Positions 44,306 through 52,780 are shown, numbered from the stretch's first letter. The stretch: 64,000 nucleotides of DNA from Candidatus Parcubacteria bacterium (GCA_002869165.1 PKTK01000003.1:1-64000); one strand, 5' to 3'. Notes: a model not told the origin generated them from the sequence alone. Program-made: numbers and translations.

Positions 44306-46405
44306 TTAGCCAGCTAAATAATTGTCAGTATCCATGCGACTGATCTTTTCTCTCAAAGCTGGATAAATTTTTAGATCAGAATCTTCTTTGATGATTTTTT
44401 CTGCTTGGTCTTGAGCGTTTTTGATCAGAATGTGATCAAAAAGATTAGCAACCTTAAGATCAGGAAAACCCTTTTGAGCAGTACCAAACACTTCACCAGG
44501 TCCACGCATTTTTAGATCCATTTGGGCAAGTTGGAAGCCGTCACTGGATTTGACCAAGGCGCCTAGTCTTTCGAGCGAGTCTTTGTTTTGGCTTTCTGTG
44601 AAAAGTAAGCAGTAAGATTGATGCTCACCTCGACCGACCCGACCACGAAATTGGTGGAGTTGAGCCAGACCGAAACGTTCAGCGTCCTCTATCATCATAA
44701 TAGAAGCATTCGGAATATCAACTCCAACTTCGATTATGGAAGTTGAGACTAGAATGTTAGTTTCATTATTAATAAAACGATTCATGATGTCGTCTTTTTC
44801 TTTGGCTTTTAGTCGTCCATGTAGCATTTCAATATTCAAGTTTGGGAAGATATTTTTGCTCAGCCTTTCGTATACTTCTTTGACAGATTTTACTCCGAGT
44901 TTGTCTGATTCGTCTATGAGTGGACAAACTACAAAGGCTTGTCGACCTGACTTTATTTGATTGCGAATAAATACGTAGGTATCATTTCGATTGGTCTCGT
45001 AGACCAGTTTGGTGGTGATTGGTTTTCGGTTTTTGGGTAATTCTTTAATGATAGAAATATCCAAATCGCAAAATAAAGCCATGGCAAGAGAGCGGGGGAT
45101 GGGTGTAGCTGTCATGGAAAGAAAGTGTGGAGTGGTATCAGGGTTACCGGATTTGTTTATAAGTTCTTTTCTTTGTTCCACGCCGAAACGATGTTGTTCA
45201 TCAATTATAACAAGACTTAGGTTTTTAAATTCCAAAGATTCTTGGACCAAGGAATGTGTTCCTATCACCACGTTGACTTCATGATTTTTTATGGCTTGGG
45301 TTATTTTTTTCTTGGTAAATTTTTCCTCTATCTTTGTTCGTGGGTCAAAGATATATTGTTCACTGCGAGTAAAAAGACCTAGGTTGATATTGGTGTCGGA
45401 GTATAATTTTTTAATTCCTTCATAGTGTTGTTTAGCTAGAATTTCGGTTGGAGCCATGAGAGCTGACTGCGCTTCTAATTTATCATTTAAAGCAACGTTG
45501 AGCATGGCAATGGCGGCGACTACTGTTTTGCCACTACCTACGTCACCCTCAAGGAGTCTGGTCATCGGAGTAGATTTTTCCAAGTCTAGTAGTATTTGCC
45601 AAGCGGACTTTTTTTGATCATCAGTAAGAGTAAAGGGAAGAGAGTCTACGAATTTTTTGGTTTCTTTCTCCAGGAAGGGAATCCCTTGGGCCTTGGTTGA
45701 TTCTTTTTGCAAACGGGCAATTTGTGCTCTCATTTGCAGTAAAAATAATTCATTGAAAGCTAAACGCTTCTTGGCTTCTTCTATATCTTTCAAAGTTTTA
45801 GGAAAATGGATTTTTTGGATAGCATCACTGATGTCTAGTAGTCTCAAATCTCTTTTGACCTCGCCAGGAAGCCAGTCAATGATTTCCCTGGCCTTGTCTA
45901 TGACCTGTTTGATCAAAAATCTCATTTGTTTCTGGGTCACACCATAGGTTAGGCGATAATTTGGAATAAGCCCCTGAGTGTGGATGGGTCCCTGATAGCC
46001 GATTTTTTCAAACATGGGAGAATTCATAACTATCCCCAGATAGTCACTTTCAACTTTGCCAGCCAGCGAGATCTTGTCTCCAGGTTTCAAGCTCTTAATG
46101 ATAAAAGGCTGATTGAACCAGATCACCCGAAGTTGTTCCGTATCATCTGTGATTAGCGCTTCGGTAATGTTCATGCGTTTACGCGGAGATTTTTTATTTT
46201 GGATAAGTTCGATTGTCCCAACTACATTAGCATTGGTATTAATCACCAAGTTATTTATCTTAGTGACTTGCGAATAGTCTTCATAACGAAAAGGCAAGTG
46301 CATCAAAAGATCCTGCACAGTTTCAATGTCCAGTTTAAGAAGTTTCTTCCCAGTGGTTTCGCCAACCCGGGGAATAGATTTGATGCTTGAATTAAGACTT
46401 GCCAT
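44306..46405 (-). CDS. recG: ATP-dependent DNA helicase RecG
   Basis: ATG at 46405 (MASLNSSIKSIPRVGETT) is chosen; a longer start would translate a palindromic repeat. About 699 residues: N-terminal wedge/OB domain, Walker A EGDVGSGKTVVAA, motif II IIDEQHRFG, motif III SMTATPIPRSLA, and the C-terminal helicase motifs (STSIIEVGVDIPNA; QLHQFRGRVGRG) plus the RecG-specific GPGEVFGTAQKG. It reverses stalled forks and resolves branched DNA. Length and all motifs are complete. No in-frame stop. Confidence 0.97.
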   Translation of the reverse strand: MASLNSSIKSIPRVGETTGKKLLKLDIETVQDLLMHLPFRYEDYSQVTKINNLVINTNANVVGTIELIQNKKSPRKRMNITEALITDDTEQLRVIWFNQPFIIKSLKPGDKISLAGKVESDYLGIVMNSPMFEKIGYQGPIHTQGLIPNYRLTYGVTQKQMRFLIKQVIDKAREIIDWLPGEVKRDLRLLDISDAIQKIHFPKTLKDIEEAKKRLAFNELFLLQMRAQIARLQKESTKAQGIPFLEKETKKFVDSLPFTLTDDQKKSAWQILLDLEKSTPMTRLLEGDVGSGKTVVAAIAMLNVALNDKLEAQSALMAPTEILAKQHYEGIKKLYSDTNINLGLFTRSEQYIFDPRTKIEEKFTKKKITQAIKNHEVNVVIGTHSLVQESLEFKNLSLVIIDEQHRFGVEQRKELINKSGNPDTTPHFLSMTATPIPRSLAMALFCDLDISIIKELPKNRKPITTKLVYETNRNDTYVFIRNQIKSGRQAFVVCPLIDESDKLGVKSVKEVYERLSKNIFPNLNIEMLHGRLKAKEKDDIMNRFINNETNILVSTSIIEVGVDIPNASIMMIEDAERFGLAQLHQFRGRVGRGEHQSYCLLFTESQNKDSLERLGALVKSSDGFQLAQMDLKMRGPGEVFGTAQKGFPDLKVANLFDHILIKNAQDQAEKIIKEDSDLKIYPALREKISRMDTDNYLAG

Positions 46406-46424
46406 AGTTTTTTTATATATTGTC

Positions 46425-46452
46425 ATTCCTGCCTTCGCAGGAATGACAAAAA
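46425..46452. repeat. Short palindromic repeat upstream of recG
   Basis: GTCATTCCTGC CTTC GCAGGAATGAC, a compact member of the palindromic family, 20 bases upstream of the recG start. Confidence 0.7.
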
Positions 46453-46539
46453 AATGGAAGGTGTACAATATTTAGTATAGAGTTGATAGTTTTTTTAGTC
46501 AAAAAATAAACCAAAGAGTAAAATTAAAATAATTCAATA

Positions 46540-46570
46540 AAAAAAGACTAGCTTATCTAGTCTTTTTTTG
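46540..46570 (-). terminator. Terminator between the 164-residue membrane protein and recG
   Basis: AAAGACTAGATAAGCTAGTCTTT with T runs, just past the stop at 46578 on the minus strand. Confidence 0.7.
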
Positions 46571-46577
46571 TAAAATT

Positions 46578-47084
46578 TTATAGTTTAAATAATTTTGCTA
46601 GAGATTCTGAAAGGGGGATATTGGTACGATCTAAATCTTCTGACAGGAAAGCAAGTAGGAAATTTCTGATATCAACTGGATTTATATTTTCAAGAGGAAT
46701 GGAAATGCGTTGTTTAACTGGATTTTTGAACTCGAAATATAGATTTTTGTCACCTTGACTAGGTTTGTAGACTATGGAGAAATTCCTGAATTCATCATAA
46801 TCATATGCTCTTTTGCCGATAACTAGACAATCACTAGCTAGGGCAATTGAGACTTTATCTGCTTCACTTCCATGTTGCATGATAAAAATAAATGCAGTAA
46901 TAATGAGGATGATGGGTAATAAGAAATTGCCTGAAATAAAGGAATAAATAAGTAAAAATAAAGCAAAAATACCAGTAATCAGATACCAACGAAAATCCCG
47001 GTCATGGGAATTATATTCTGGTACTTCCCAGGAAGCAAAAATATCCAATGGTCTTTCATTTGATGTTTCTTGGTTATTTTCCAT
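46578..47084 (-). CDS. Two-span membrane protein of Patescibacterial type
   Basis: ATG at 47084 (MENNQETSNERPLDIF) chosen. About 168 residues: a short cytoplasmic start (FASWEVPEYNSHDRDFRWYL), two adjacent membrane spans at ~35-72, and then a ~90-residue C-terminal domain (GSEADKVSIALASDCLVIGKRAYDYDEF). I recall similar proteins in other Patescibacteria with no known function. No Shine-Dalgarno. Confidence 0.7.
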   Translation of the reverse strand: MENNQETSNERPLDIFASWEVPEYNSHDRDFRWYLITGIFALFLLIYSFISGNFLLPIILIITAFIFIMQHGSEADKVSIALASDCLVIGKRAYDYDEFRNFSIVYKPSQGDKNLYFEFKNPVKQRISIPLENINPVDIRNFLLAFLSEDLDRTNIPLSESLAKLFKL

Positions 47085-47221
47085 AATAATTGACAAAGTT
47101 ATTGATTTTTTATATATTTTATTATAGCATAAAACAAGCAATCTAGAAAAGTATATATATTTCTAGATTTAACTTGTTTTTTTATTTTTTATTAAAAATA
47201 TAAAAAAATTGATATTAATGC

Positions 47222-47308
47222 GGAGAGATGGCTGAGCGGTTGAAGGCGGCGGTCTTGAAAACCGTTGTAGGTTAACGCCTACCGTGGGTTCGAATCCCAC
47301 TCTCTCCG
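47222..47308 (+). tRNA. tRNA-Ser (TGA)
   Basis: Acceptor GGAGAGA/TCTCTCC, long variable arm (TTGTAGGTTAACGCCTACC), anticodon loop CTTGAAA giving TGA, and T-arm GTGGG TTCGAAT CCCAC. Reads UCA and UCG/UCU-type codons. CCA is not encoded. Confidence 0.95.
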
Positions 47309-47329
47309 CAGTAATATTAATTTTTTAAA

Positions 47330-47418
47330 GGAGAGGTGCCTGAGCGGTTGAAAGGGGCACACTGCTAATGTGTTGACCGGGTCAAACCGGTCCGAGGGTT
47401 CGAATCCCTCCCTCTCCG
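47330..47418 (+). tRNA. tRNA-Ser (GCT)
   Basis: Acceptor GGAGAGG/CCTCTCC, anticodon loop CTGCTAA giving GCT, long variable arm, and T-arm GAGGG TTCGAAT CCCTC. It follows the other tRNA-Ser by 21 bases, so they are probably co-transcribed. CCA not encoded. A copy of its 3' end recurs at 47584. Confidence 0.95.
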
Positions 47419-47605
47419 CAGAAAATGGTTTGTCACTTAATGTGACAAACCATTTTTTGTTGAGAGAAGAGGGTGAGAATCCTCTTTGAGTTGCAAAGAT
47501 GGATACACAGAATATTTCTTATTGATAATAGAAAATTAAAATAAATAACAAAAAAATTCTTGAGGGTGTGAGGCTTCCGCCTCTTCGAATCCCTCCCTCT
47601 CCGCC
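47399..47605 (+). mobile_element. ~185-base element bounded by tRNA-Ser 3' end and its copy
   Basis: The tRNA T-loop-to-3'-end (TTCGAATCCCTCCCTCTCCGC, 47399-47419) recurs with a base change at the very end at 47584-47605. Between them lie a terminator hairpin (47423-47460), a stem-loop AAGAGG GTGAGAAT CCTCTT, AU-rich sequence, and TTGAGGGTGTG plus a small hairpin (GAGGC TTCC GCCTC) before the copy. The same order occurs after tRNA-Arg at 52579-52780. No protein fits. It looks like a minimal integrative element or a structured RNA duplicating a tRNA end. Confidence 0.55.
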
Positions 47606-47609
47606 AAAT

Positions 47610-47640
47610 AAAAAACCGTCGTGATTGACGGTTTTTGTTT
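47610..47640 (-). terminator. Terminator
   Basis: AAAACCGTC GTGATT GACGGTTTT with T runs on both sides. On the minus strand it follows the gene ending at 47643. Confidence 0.7.
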
Positions 47641-47642
47641 TT

Positions 47643-48011
47643 TTAAAAAAATTTTCCAATTGCTTTGAAGTCTTCCTCGCTCAAAGATATTTTTTGGCAG
47701 TGTTTTTTTATTTTTTCTTTTTGATAAAAAGGGAAGCGGAGAGTTTTGGAGTCATTTTTGTTGGTGATAAGCTGATATTTGTCTGAAAAAACTAAATATT
47801 GTATTACACCATGGAAGCGGGCGTGAAAACCCGTTGTTTGGTTTTTTAAAAAAATAGTTTTAAATTTATGATTCCTATTCTGAAAATATTTATCCAGTTT
47901 TAAGATAGCTGATTTCATAGAATCATAGGTAAAAGTAATTTCATTTTTTCCTGATTCAATGATTGAAGCAAACAAGCACTCTACAAAAATAATTTCGTCT
48001 CTACTAAACAT
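47643..48011 (-). CDS. Hypothetical protein, ~122 residues
   Basis: ATG at 48011 (MFSRDEIIFVECLFASII) chosen because AAAGGTGG precedes it. The product has helical and beta mix, with KLDKYFQNRNHKFKTIFLKNQ and KQHxE-like ending KIGKFF. No signal or membrane span. It is divergent from the next gene and sits directly after the tRNA-Ser element. No family recognised. Confidence 0.55.
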   Translation of the reverse strand: MFSRDEIIFVECLFASIIESGKNEITFTYDSMKSAILKLDKYFQNRNHKFKTIFLKNQTTGFHARFHGVIQYLVFSDKYQLITNKNDSKTLRFPFYQKEKIKKHCQKISLSEEDFKAIGKFF

Positions 48012-48170
48012 TTTAATTCCACCTTTTAAAAATTTTTTATAAAGATCCTGATTAAACGATAACATTTTATTTACTAATGTCAATTATTGACATATGTTGA
48101 TATATCTTTTTATTTTTCTTGAATAATAGCTTTAAAAAGTATACAATGAATACAAGAATAAATAATTATA

Positions 48171-49025
48171 ATGGAGGAAAAAAATTTACAAAATAAAAAA
48201 GCCGTTTTTAGGATAGGTGATGAGATTTTGACTGAACTTGATCCAGCTAATATGGAGCAAGTTGATGAAGATATTGTATCTGTAACCAGAGAAAATCTTG
48301 GTTTTATTCAGGAAAATGATATCAAGGTTTTTCAAGATGAATTTTGGATTGGTGATGAGATGTTTCTTATAAATATTTTGGAAAAGAAGGGGAGAAATAC
48401 TCAAAAATATTTTGTGCCTCATGACGATGAAGACACAGCCTTTGATGCGGGACTTAGAGCTATAAAGCATGGTGGTGTTTTGATAGCTTTGGAAAATAAC
48501 GGTGAGAGAAATCTTTTTTCTTTTGGTGAACAGTATGGACCAAATAAGCAGGATCCAAATAGAATGTTTTTTGAAGAAAACCATTATTGGCCATTGGCTG
48601 AACGGATCAAGGATTTACTTTTTGAAGTTAATGAAGATTTGGTGATAACCCTTCATAACAACAAACCAAAAGGAGATTTTCATTTGGGCGAAATTGAAAC
48701 TTGGAATAATATTGATATATTATCACGTCTAGACCCTAACGAGAAAAGTATGATTTGGATAGCTGGTAACACTCAAGCACCAAACAGAGATGTTGAAAGA
48801 GAACTTGAATACTACAAAGATTTTGGTTTGAATGTGGTTTATGAATTTGTGCCTGAGAATTCTGAGAGCGACGGGTCGCTATCCATGTACTCGGTCTTAA
48901 ACGGAAGAAAATATCGGAATATAGAAATAATGTCAGGCAAGAAAGGAGATAAAGAAAGCGAGCAAGAAGCCAGGCAAAAGCAGATAAAATACCTTGATAC
49001 TTTGAGGAATTTTTATGCCTTGTAA
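48171..49025 (+). CDS. Hypothetical protein, possibly a cell-wall or N-formylglutamate-amidohydrolase-like hydrolase
   Basis: A 284-residue protein. The N-terminal ~75 residues are alpha/beta, then YFVPHDDEDTAFDAGLRAIKHGG, a His/Asp/Glu pattern that could bind zinc, and ALENNGERNLFSFGEQYGPN follow. The later VITLHNNKPKGDFHLGEI has another His pair. This suggests a metallohydrolase of the amidohydrolase/carboxypeptidase type, but I am not certain. No signal peptide. No Shine-Dalgarno (AT-rich leader). Function unproven. Confidence 0.6.
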   Translation: MEEKNLQNKKAVFRIGDEILTELDPANMEQVDEDIVSVTRENLGFIQENDIKVFQDEFWIGDEMFLINILEKKGRNTQKYFVPHDDEDTAFDAGLRAIKHGGVLIALENNGERNLFSFGEQYGPNKQDPNRMFFEENHYWPLAERIKDLLFEVNEDLVITLHNNKPKGDFHLGEIETWNNIDILSRLDPNEKSMIWIAGNTQAPNRDVERELEYYKDFGLNVVYEFVPENSESDGSLSMYSVLNGRKYRNIEIMSGKKGDKESEQEARQKQIKYLDTLRNFYAL

Positions 49026-49096
49026 AAAATTGTCTAAATAAGATTTTTGTGTTTAAATAAAAAACCAATTAAGTTCATTAAAAAAAAGGAGAGAAT

Positions 49097-49342
49097 ATGG
49101 AATATTTTCTAGAAGGTTATGAACATTTAAATCCACATGGAGAAAAGAAGATTAAGATATATAAGTGTACCATAAGGTTGCTTTGAGCATGGTTCGGTTG
49201 CCCATGTCCAGGTTGGATATTTACCCTACGAGATAATCCAGTTGGTTGTGATAATTTTCAAATGGAACACGGAGACTTAAAAAGTGAGATGAGCGATATG
49301 ACCTTCTCAACTCACGAATTTGAGACAAACACTTGGAATTGA
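49097..49342 (+). CDS. Cys-rich small protein with in-frame TGA at codon 30
   Basis: AAGGAGAG precedes ATG. The frame reads MEYFLEGYEHLNPHGEKK, then TGA at 49184-49186, then AWFGCPCPGWIFTLRDNPVGCD, and ends at TGA 49340-49342. Beyond that TGA the frame reads on GCLCREKGKE, also Cys-rich, until TAA. Reading as Trp, Gly or Arg would give a coherent zinc-binding-like protein of ~81 residues. Most parsimonious is a point mutation or a protein from a genome with a different code. Confidence 0.4.
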
Positions 49343-49350
49343 GGTTGCTT

Positions 49351-49521
49351 ATGTCGGGAAAAAGGAAAAGAATCAAGCTTGAGGACTTAAATATTGAATC
49401 ATTGCTTGGTCCACCTGAAAGGCCTTTGTTTGGTTGGCACAATCTTTCAACAAACATTGAGAAGAGGTCCTTGGGAGGACTAGCAAATTTAGAGAGGAAG
49501 GAAAAATGGGAGAGAAGCTAG
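49351..49521 (+). CDS. Small basic protein, 56 residues
   Basis: ATG at 49351 with GAGG upstream. The product starts MSGKRKRIKLEDLNIESLLG and contains PPERPLFGWHNLSTN. It overlaps the next gene by 16 bases. No family recognised. Confidence 0.45.
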   Translation: MSGKRKRIKLEDLNIESLLGPPERPLFGWHNLSTNIEKRSLGGLANLERKEKWERS

Positions 49522-49877
49522 GTGTCAGAAAAATTGTTGAAGCTTTTGCAGAAGATAGTGAAGTGAGTGATTTTAACGAAAAAGATCAGGATGAAAAAAA
49601 AGAAGCAAAGGAGGGTTTTCTTTGTTTGTGCGGTTCAAGACAGTATAAATCTGTAAAAGATAACAATGGCATAATGGGTCCAGGTGGTAGAATGATTGTT
49701 TTGTATTATTATTGTTCTGGTTGTAGTAATGTGTTCAAGGACCCGGCAAAAAAAACCGAAAGCAATAAAAGAATTCTTGCTGAACTTAAAAAGCAGATAG
49801 TAGAAGAGGTTTTGAAGGAATTGTCATTTAGAAATTCGAAATCTTCAAACAAAGGAGCTTTTTGGGATGGTGACTAA
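49506..49877 (+). CDS. Zinc-ribbon protein, 123 residues
   Basis: GAGGAAGGAAAA lies before ATG. Residues 37-77 hold CLCGSRQYK... and YYYCSGCSNVFKD, a C-x1-C...C-x2-C zinc ribbon like transcription or transcript-cleavage factors; the family is not certain. The rest is charged helix. It overlaps the next small gene by 11 bases, so the four genes 49097-50067 are probably one operon. Confidence 0.6.
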   Translation: MGEKLGVRKIVEAFAEDSEVSDFNEKDQDEKKEAKEGFLCLCGSRQYKSVKDNNGIMGPGGRMIVLYYYCSGCSNVFKDPAKKTESNKRILAELKKQIVEEVLKELSFRNSKSSNKGAFWDGD

Positions 49878-50067
49878 TATAACAAACATAACGGAAAACT
49901 CTGATTTTGAAATTATTATTGTCATCAAAGGAGAAAGAAGGAGGTTTAGAAGAAAAAGATTGAGCAGAGACAAAGCCGTCAGAAGAAAAAGAAGATTGAA
50001 TTTAGTAGCTATCATGCCATCAGAAGACAGAGAGTCAAGCAAGTGGAGAAGGCGAAGAAAAAAATAG
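49867..50067 (+). CDS. Small Arg/Lys-rich protein, 66 residues
   Basis: The product begins MVTNITNITENSDFEIIIVI and becomes very basic (GERRRFRRKRLSRDKAVRRK), ending KWRRRRKK. Probably binds nucleic acid. It overlaps the zinc-ribbon gene by 11 bases, with GGAG 13 bases before the start. Possible regulator or structural protein of the small-protein island. Confidence 0.5.
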   Translation: MVTNITNITENSDFEIIIVIKGERRRFRRKRLSRDKAVRRKRRLNLVAIMPSEDRESSKWRRRRKK

Positions 50068-50261
50068 AAAATTTTTTATCACAAGACGAGTATTGCGCTC
50101 GTCTTTTTTGTTAATAACAATGCCTATAATAAAAAAAGGTTTTTAATGGATTTTTTAGACTTTTTTTGCTAGAATATAAGTGAAAAAAGGAGTTTGAAAT
50201 TAATAATTATTAAAAATAGTATTAAATATATAATAAACAAGCCAGTTTTGACACTAAATTT

Positions 50262-52322
50262 ATGTTAAATTTTTTTAAAAAATTAAGTTTTGAAAACTTA
50301 AAAAAAATAATCCTCGAAATCATCAAAAGAATGCCATTATCCGCCTTGATGTCTTTGTCTGCTTTCGGAGTTATGGTAACTTTGATTACTGAAGAAAATT
50401 TGAGTATGGATGTAGAGAATAATTTGGTAAAACTTCTTATTACCTTTATTATACTCTTTTTTCTTTCTATTGCTTTGTATGTTTTTTCTGAAAGTAAGAA
50501 GCATGATCACAAGAAAAAGTGGCAAGTACAGATATTCACTCTTTTGTATGGTGCTTTATTCTTTTATTTTTTTGAAGAAAATTTAACTACTAATCTGGAA
50601 CAGGAAACCGCTGTTTATCTGGCCATGACAGTTGTGGGAATAGTTTGTTTTCTTTTTGTGTCCCGATTTATAAAAAAATATTTTGTAAAAATTAAAGAAC
50701 CCGCCAGTTTTTATATTTCTAGTTTTGAATTAGTTTTACGTTTCGGTATGGCATGGATCGTTGGTATGGCTACAATGTTACTTGGTTTTGCGGCGTTAGC
50801 TGCCTTGTTTGCTCTTTTTGATCTGGATTTTTTAAAGGAGGACAAGATGTTTGGGTACTGGGCGAGTTTTTCAGCGTTGTTTATGGCTCCAATGTATTTA
50901 CTAGCAGAATTTCCTAAAACCAGAAAAATAAAAGTTGATAAATTGGAGATCATTGTCAAAGATAAATTTTATAGCTTTTTGGTGAATTATGTAGCTTTGC
51001 CAGCAATATATATTTATTTCACTATTCTTTATGCCTATACTATCAAGGTACTACTTCATTTCAGGGAATGGCCTCAAGGTGAAGTTGCTTGGCTTGTAAT
51101 ATTATTTTCCTTTTTTGGTTATATAGTTTATTTTGCTTCATCAGTTTTTGAAAAGAAATATAAGCATGCTGAATTTTTCCGGAAGATTTTTCCTGCTTCA
51201 GTCGTGCTACAAACTTTTATGCTTTTTTATGCGATTGGTTTGCGCATAAATCAGTATGATTTGACCATTAATAGATATTTGGTTGTTATTTTTGGTTTGT
51301 GGTTACTGGTTTTATCAGTTTATTATATTGTATCCAAGAAAAAGGATCTAAGCATAATATTTTCAAGCCTATTTGTGGTGGTGATTGTATTTTCAATTGG
51401 TCCCTGGTCTGTTTATTTACTTCCCGAACACAGACAGCTTAAAACTCTTGAGAGTAATTTAGTTAAAGCAGGTATTATGAAAGTTGACAAAAGCATTGTT
51501 TCGCTTGATGATTATGATGATGTTGACGATGAATTGAGTGGCGAGATCTATGGTGGAATTGAATATTTGTGCAACGCTCATGGTTGTGAAATACTTGATA
51601 AATTTTTTGCTTCAGAAATTGAAGAATTAAAAAGAAAAGACAAAGAAGATTGGGAGAAAAACAAGCAAGCTGAACTTGAAGAGGCAGAGAATAGAAAAAA
51701 TGTAGATGAAGAATGGGTGAAAAGAATAAAAGAAAGAGAATATAATGAAATGAGTTCCTGGGCGATTATTAGAGGATTGACTGAAAAAATCAAGGTGCGT
51801 GCTTATTCATCTCCAACTCTTCGCAATGATTTTGCTAGAGAAATATATTTCTATACTGAAGACAAAGATTTATTAGATGGTTTTAGAGTGAGAGATTACG
51901 ACTATATTACAGTTTTGAAAACTGATAATGATTTACGATACGAAAAAGAAGATCCAGAAAAGAAGGAGTTTAAAATTGGATATAGTACAATCATAGATGT
52001 AGCTCGAGAAAAACTAGAGCTGTATTATGGTGATGGTTTGATTGAGACATTTGATATTTCTGAATCAGTAATTGCTCCTTTGCTTGCCAAAAAAGAAAAA
52101 CAAGAAGATGATATGTATGGACAAATCAGAGTTCCATTGTCTTAACTTGAAATGACGTTTGATTTAACAAGTGAAAAATATTCTCTACGTTTAATATTAA
52201 ACTCAATAAACATTGAAAACCCTGACTGGCAGAATATTGAAACGGAGAAAAATACTAATATTAGACCCATGAATGGTTTGTATGCCAATGGTTATGTACT
52301 GATAAAATTAGCAGAAGAATAA
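50262..52322 (+). CDS. DUF4153-like membrane protein; in-frame TAA near the C-terminus
   Basis: A polytopic protein with about 11-12 membrane spans (residues ~20-400; VNYVALPAIYIYFTILYAYTIK), as in DUF4153, and a large soluble C-terminal part with a Lys/Glu coiled coil at ~465-500. TAA at 52143-52145 comes after GQIRVPLS, and the frame continues LEMTFDLTSEKYSLRLILNS for 58 residues, ending in TAA-TAA at 52320-52325. The tail looks like the natural last beta domain of these proteins. No Shine-Dalgarno. The function of DUF4153 is unknown; an envelope role is plausible. Confidence 0.75.
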
Positions 52323-52410
52323 TAAAATAAATAAGAAATTTTAAAAGCCCTCAAGTTTTTATTAGGTTTCTTTACTTATTTTATATTTCATATTATTATA
52401 TTTATTAATA

Positions 52411-52437
52411 AAAACCCCCTATACTTAAATAGGGGGA
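52411..52437 (-). terminator. Hairpin with minus-strand T run
   Basis: CCCCCTAT TTAAGT ATAGGGGG then TTTTTATTAA on the minus strand. No minus-strand gene is clear upstream. Confidence 0.6.
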
Positions 52438-52448
52438 TTATTAATTCA

Positions 52449-52500
52449 CTCTCGTAGTTTCGAAGATCCAGTTGAGTGGCAGGACAACGGATCTTTCGTG
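52449..52500. other. tRNA-like hairpin with a copy of the tRNA-Arg 5' end
   Basis: CTCTCGTAGTT repeats the first bases of the adjacent tRNA-Arg. It is followed by AAGATCC A GTTG AGTGGCAGGA CAAC GGATCTT, a long stem whose inner part looks like a tRNA D-arm. The anticodon-stem position does not pair, so it is not an intact tRNA. Confidence 0.45.
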
Positions 52501-52526
52501 AAAACAAGAAAAACAAAAAAATATCA

Positions 52527-52598
52527 GCTCTCGTAGTTCAACGGATAGAACACAAGTTTGCGGAACTTGCGATATAGGTTCGATTCCTGTCGAGAGCA
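52527..52598 (+). tRNA. tRNA-Arg (GCG)
   Basis: Acceptor GCTCTCG/CGAGAGC, anticodon stem CAAGT with loop TTGCGGA giving GCG, and T-arm ATAGG TTCGATT CCTGT. The GCG anticodon is unusual, as bacteria normally use ACG (inosine) for CGN codons. Both ends have duplicate fragments nearby. Confidence 0.93.
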
Positions 52599-52780
52599 CA
52601 GATAATAAAACTCCCTTAATGGGAGTTTTATTATGTTTGTTTTTGATAGGTGAGAACCTATCCTGAGATGCATGAAAAATAAACAAACAACACTAAATCA
52701 AAAAAATAGAATCACTCTCTACAACCAACAAAATTTTGAGGGGGTGCCCTTTTCAGGGCTTCGATTCCTGTCGAGAGCAC
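52579..52780 (+). mobile_element. ~181-base element bounded by tRNA-Arg 3' end and its copy
   Basis: TTCGATTCCTGTCGAGAGCAC (52579-52599) recurs perfectly at 52760-52780. Between them are a terminator (52607-52634), a stem-loop GATAGG TGAGAA CCTATC, AU-rich DNA and TTGAGGGGGTG plus hairpin GCCC TTTTCA GGGC. This is the same order as after tRNA-Ser. After the second copy, a further terminator (52784-52813) and GATAGAGATGATAACCTATG repeat the left part, so the unit was duplicated at least twice. No gene is present to 53198 apart from a GTTATTCCTGC palindrome remnant near 52996. Confidence 0.6.
52607..52634 (+). terminator. tRNA-Arg terminator
   Basis: AAAACTCCC TTAAT GGGAGTTTT just after the tRNA. 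Confidence 0.75.

Noticed and set aside
47461..47580. Third tRNA or a protein gene between the tRNA-Ser copies
   Set aside because: No cloverleaf and no frame longer than a few codons.
52441..52686. 81-residue minus-strand frame across tRNA-Arg
   Set aside because: It covers a tRNA gene and its flanks.
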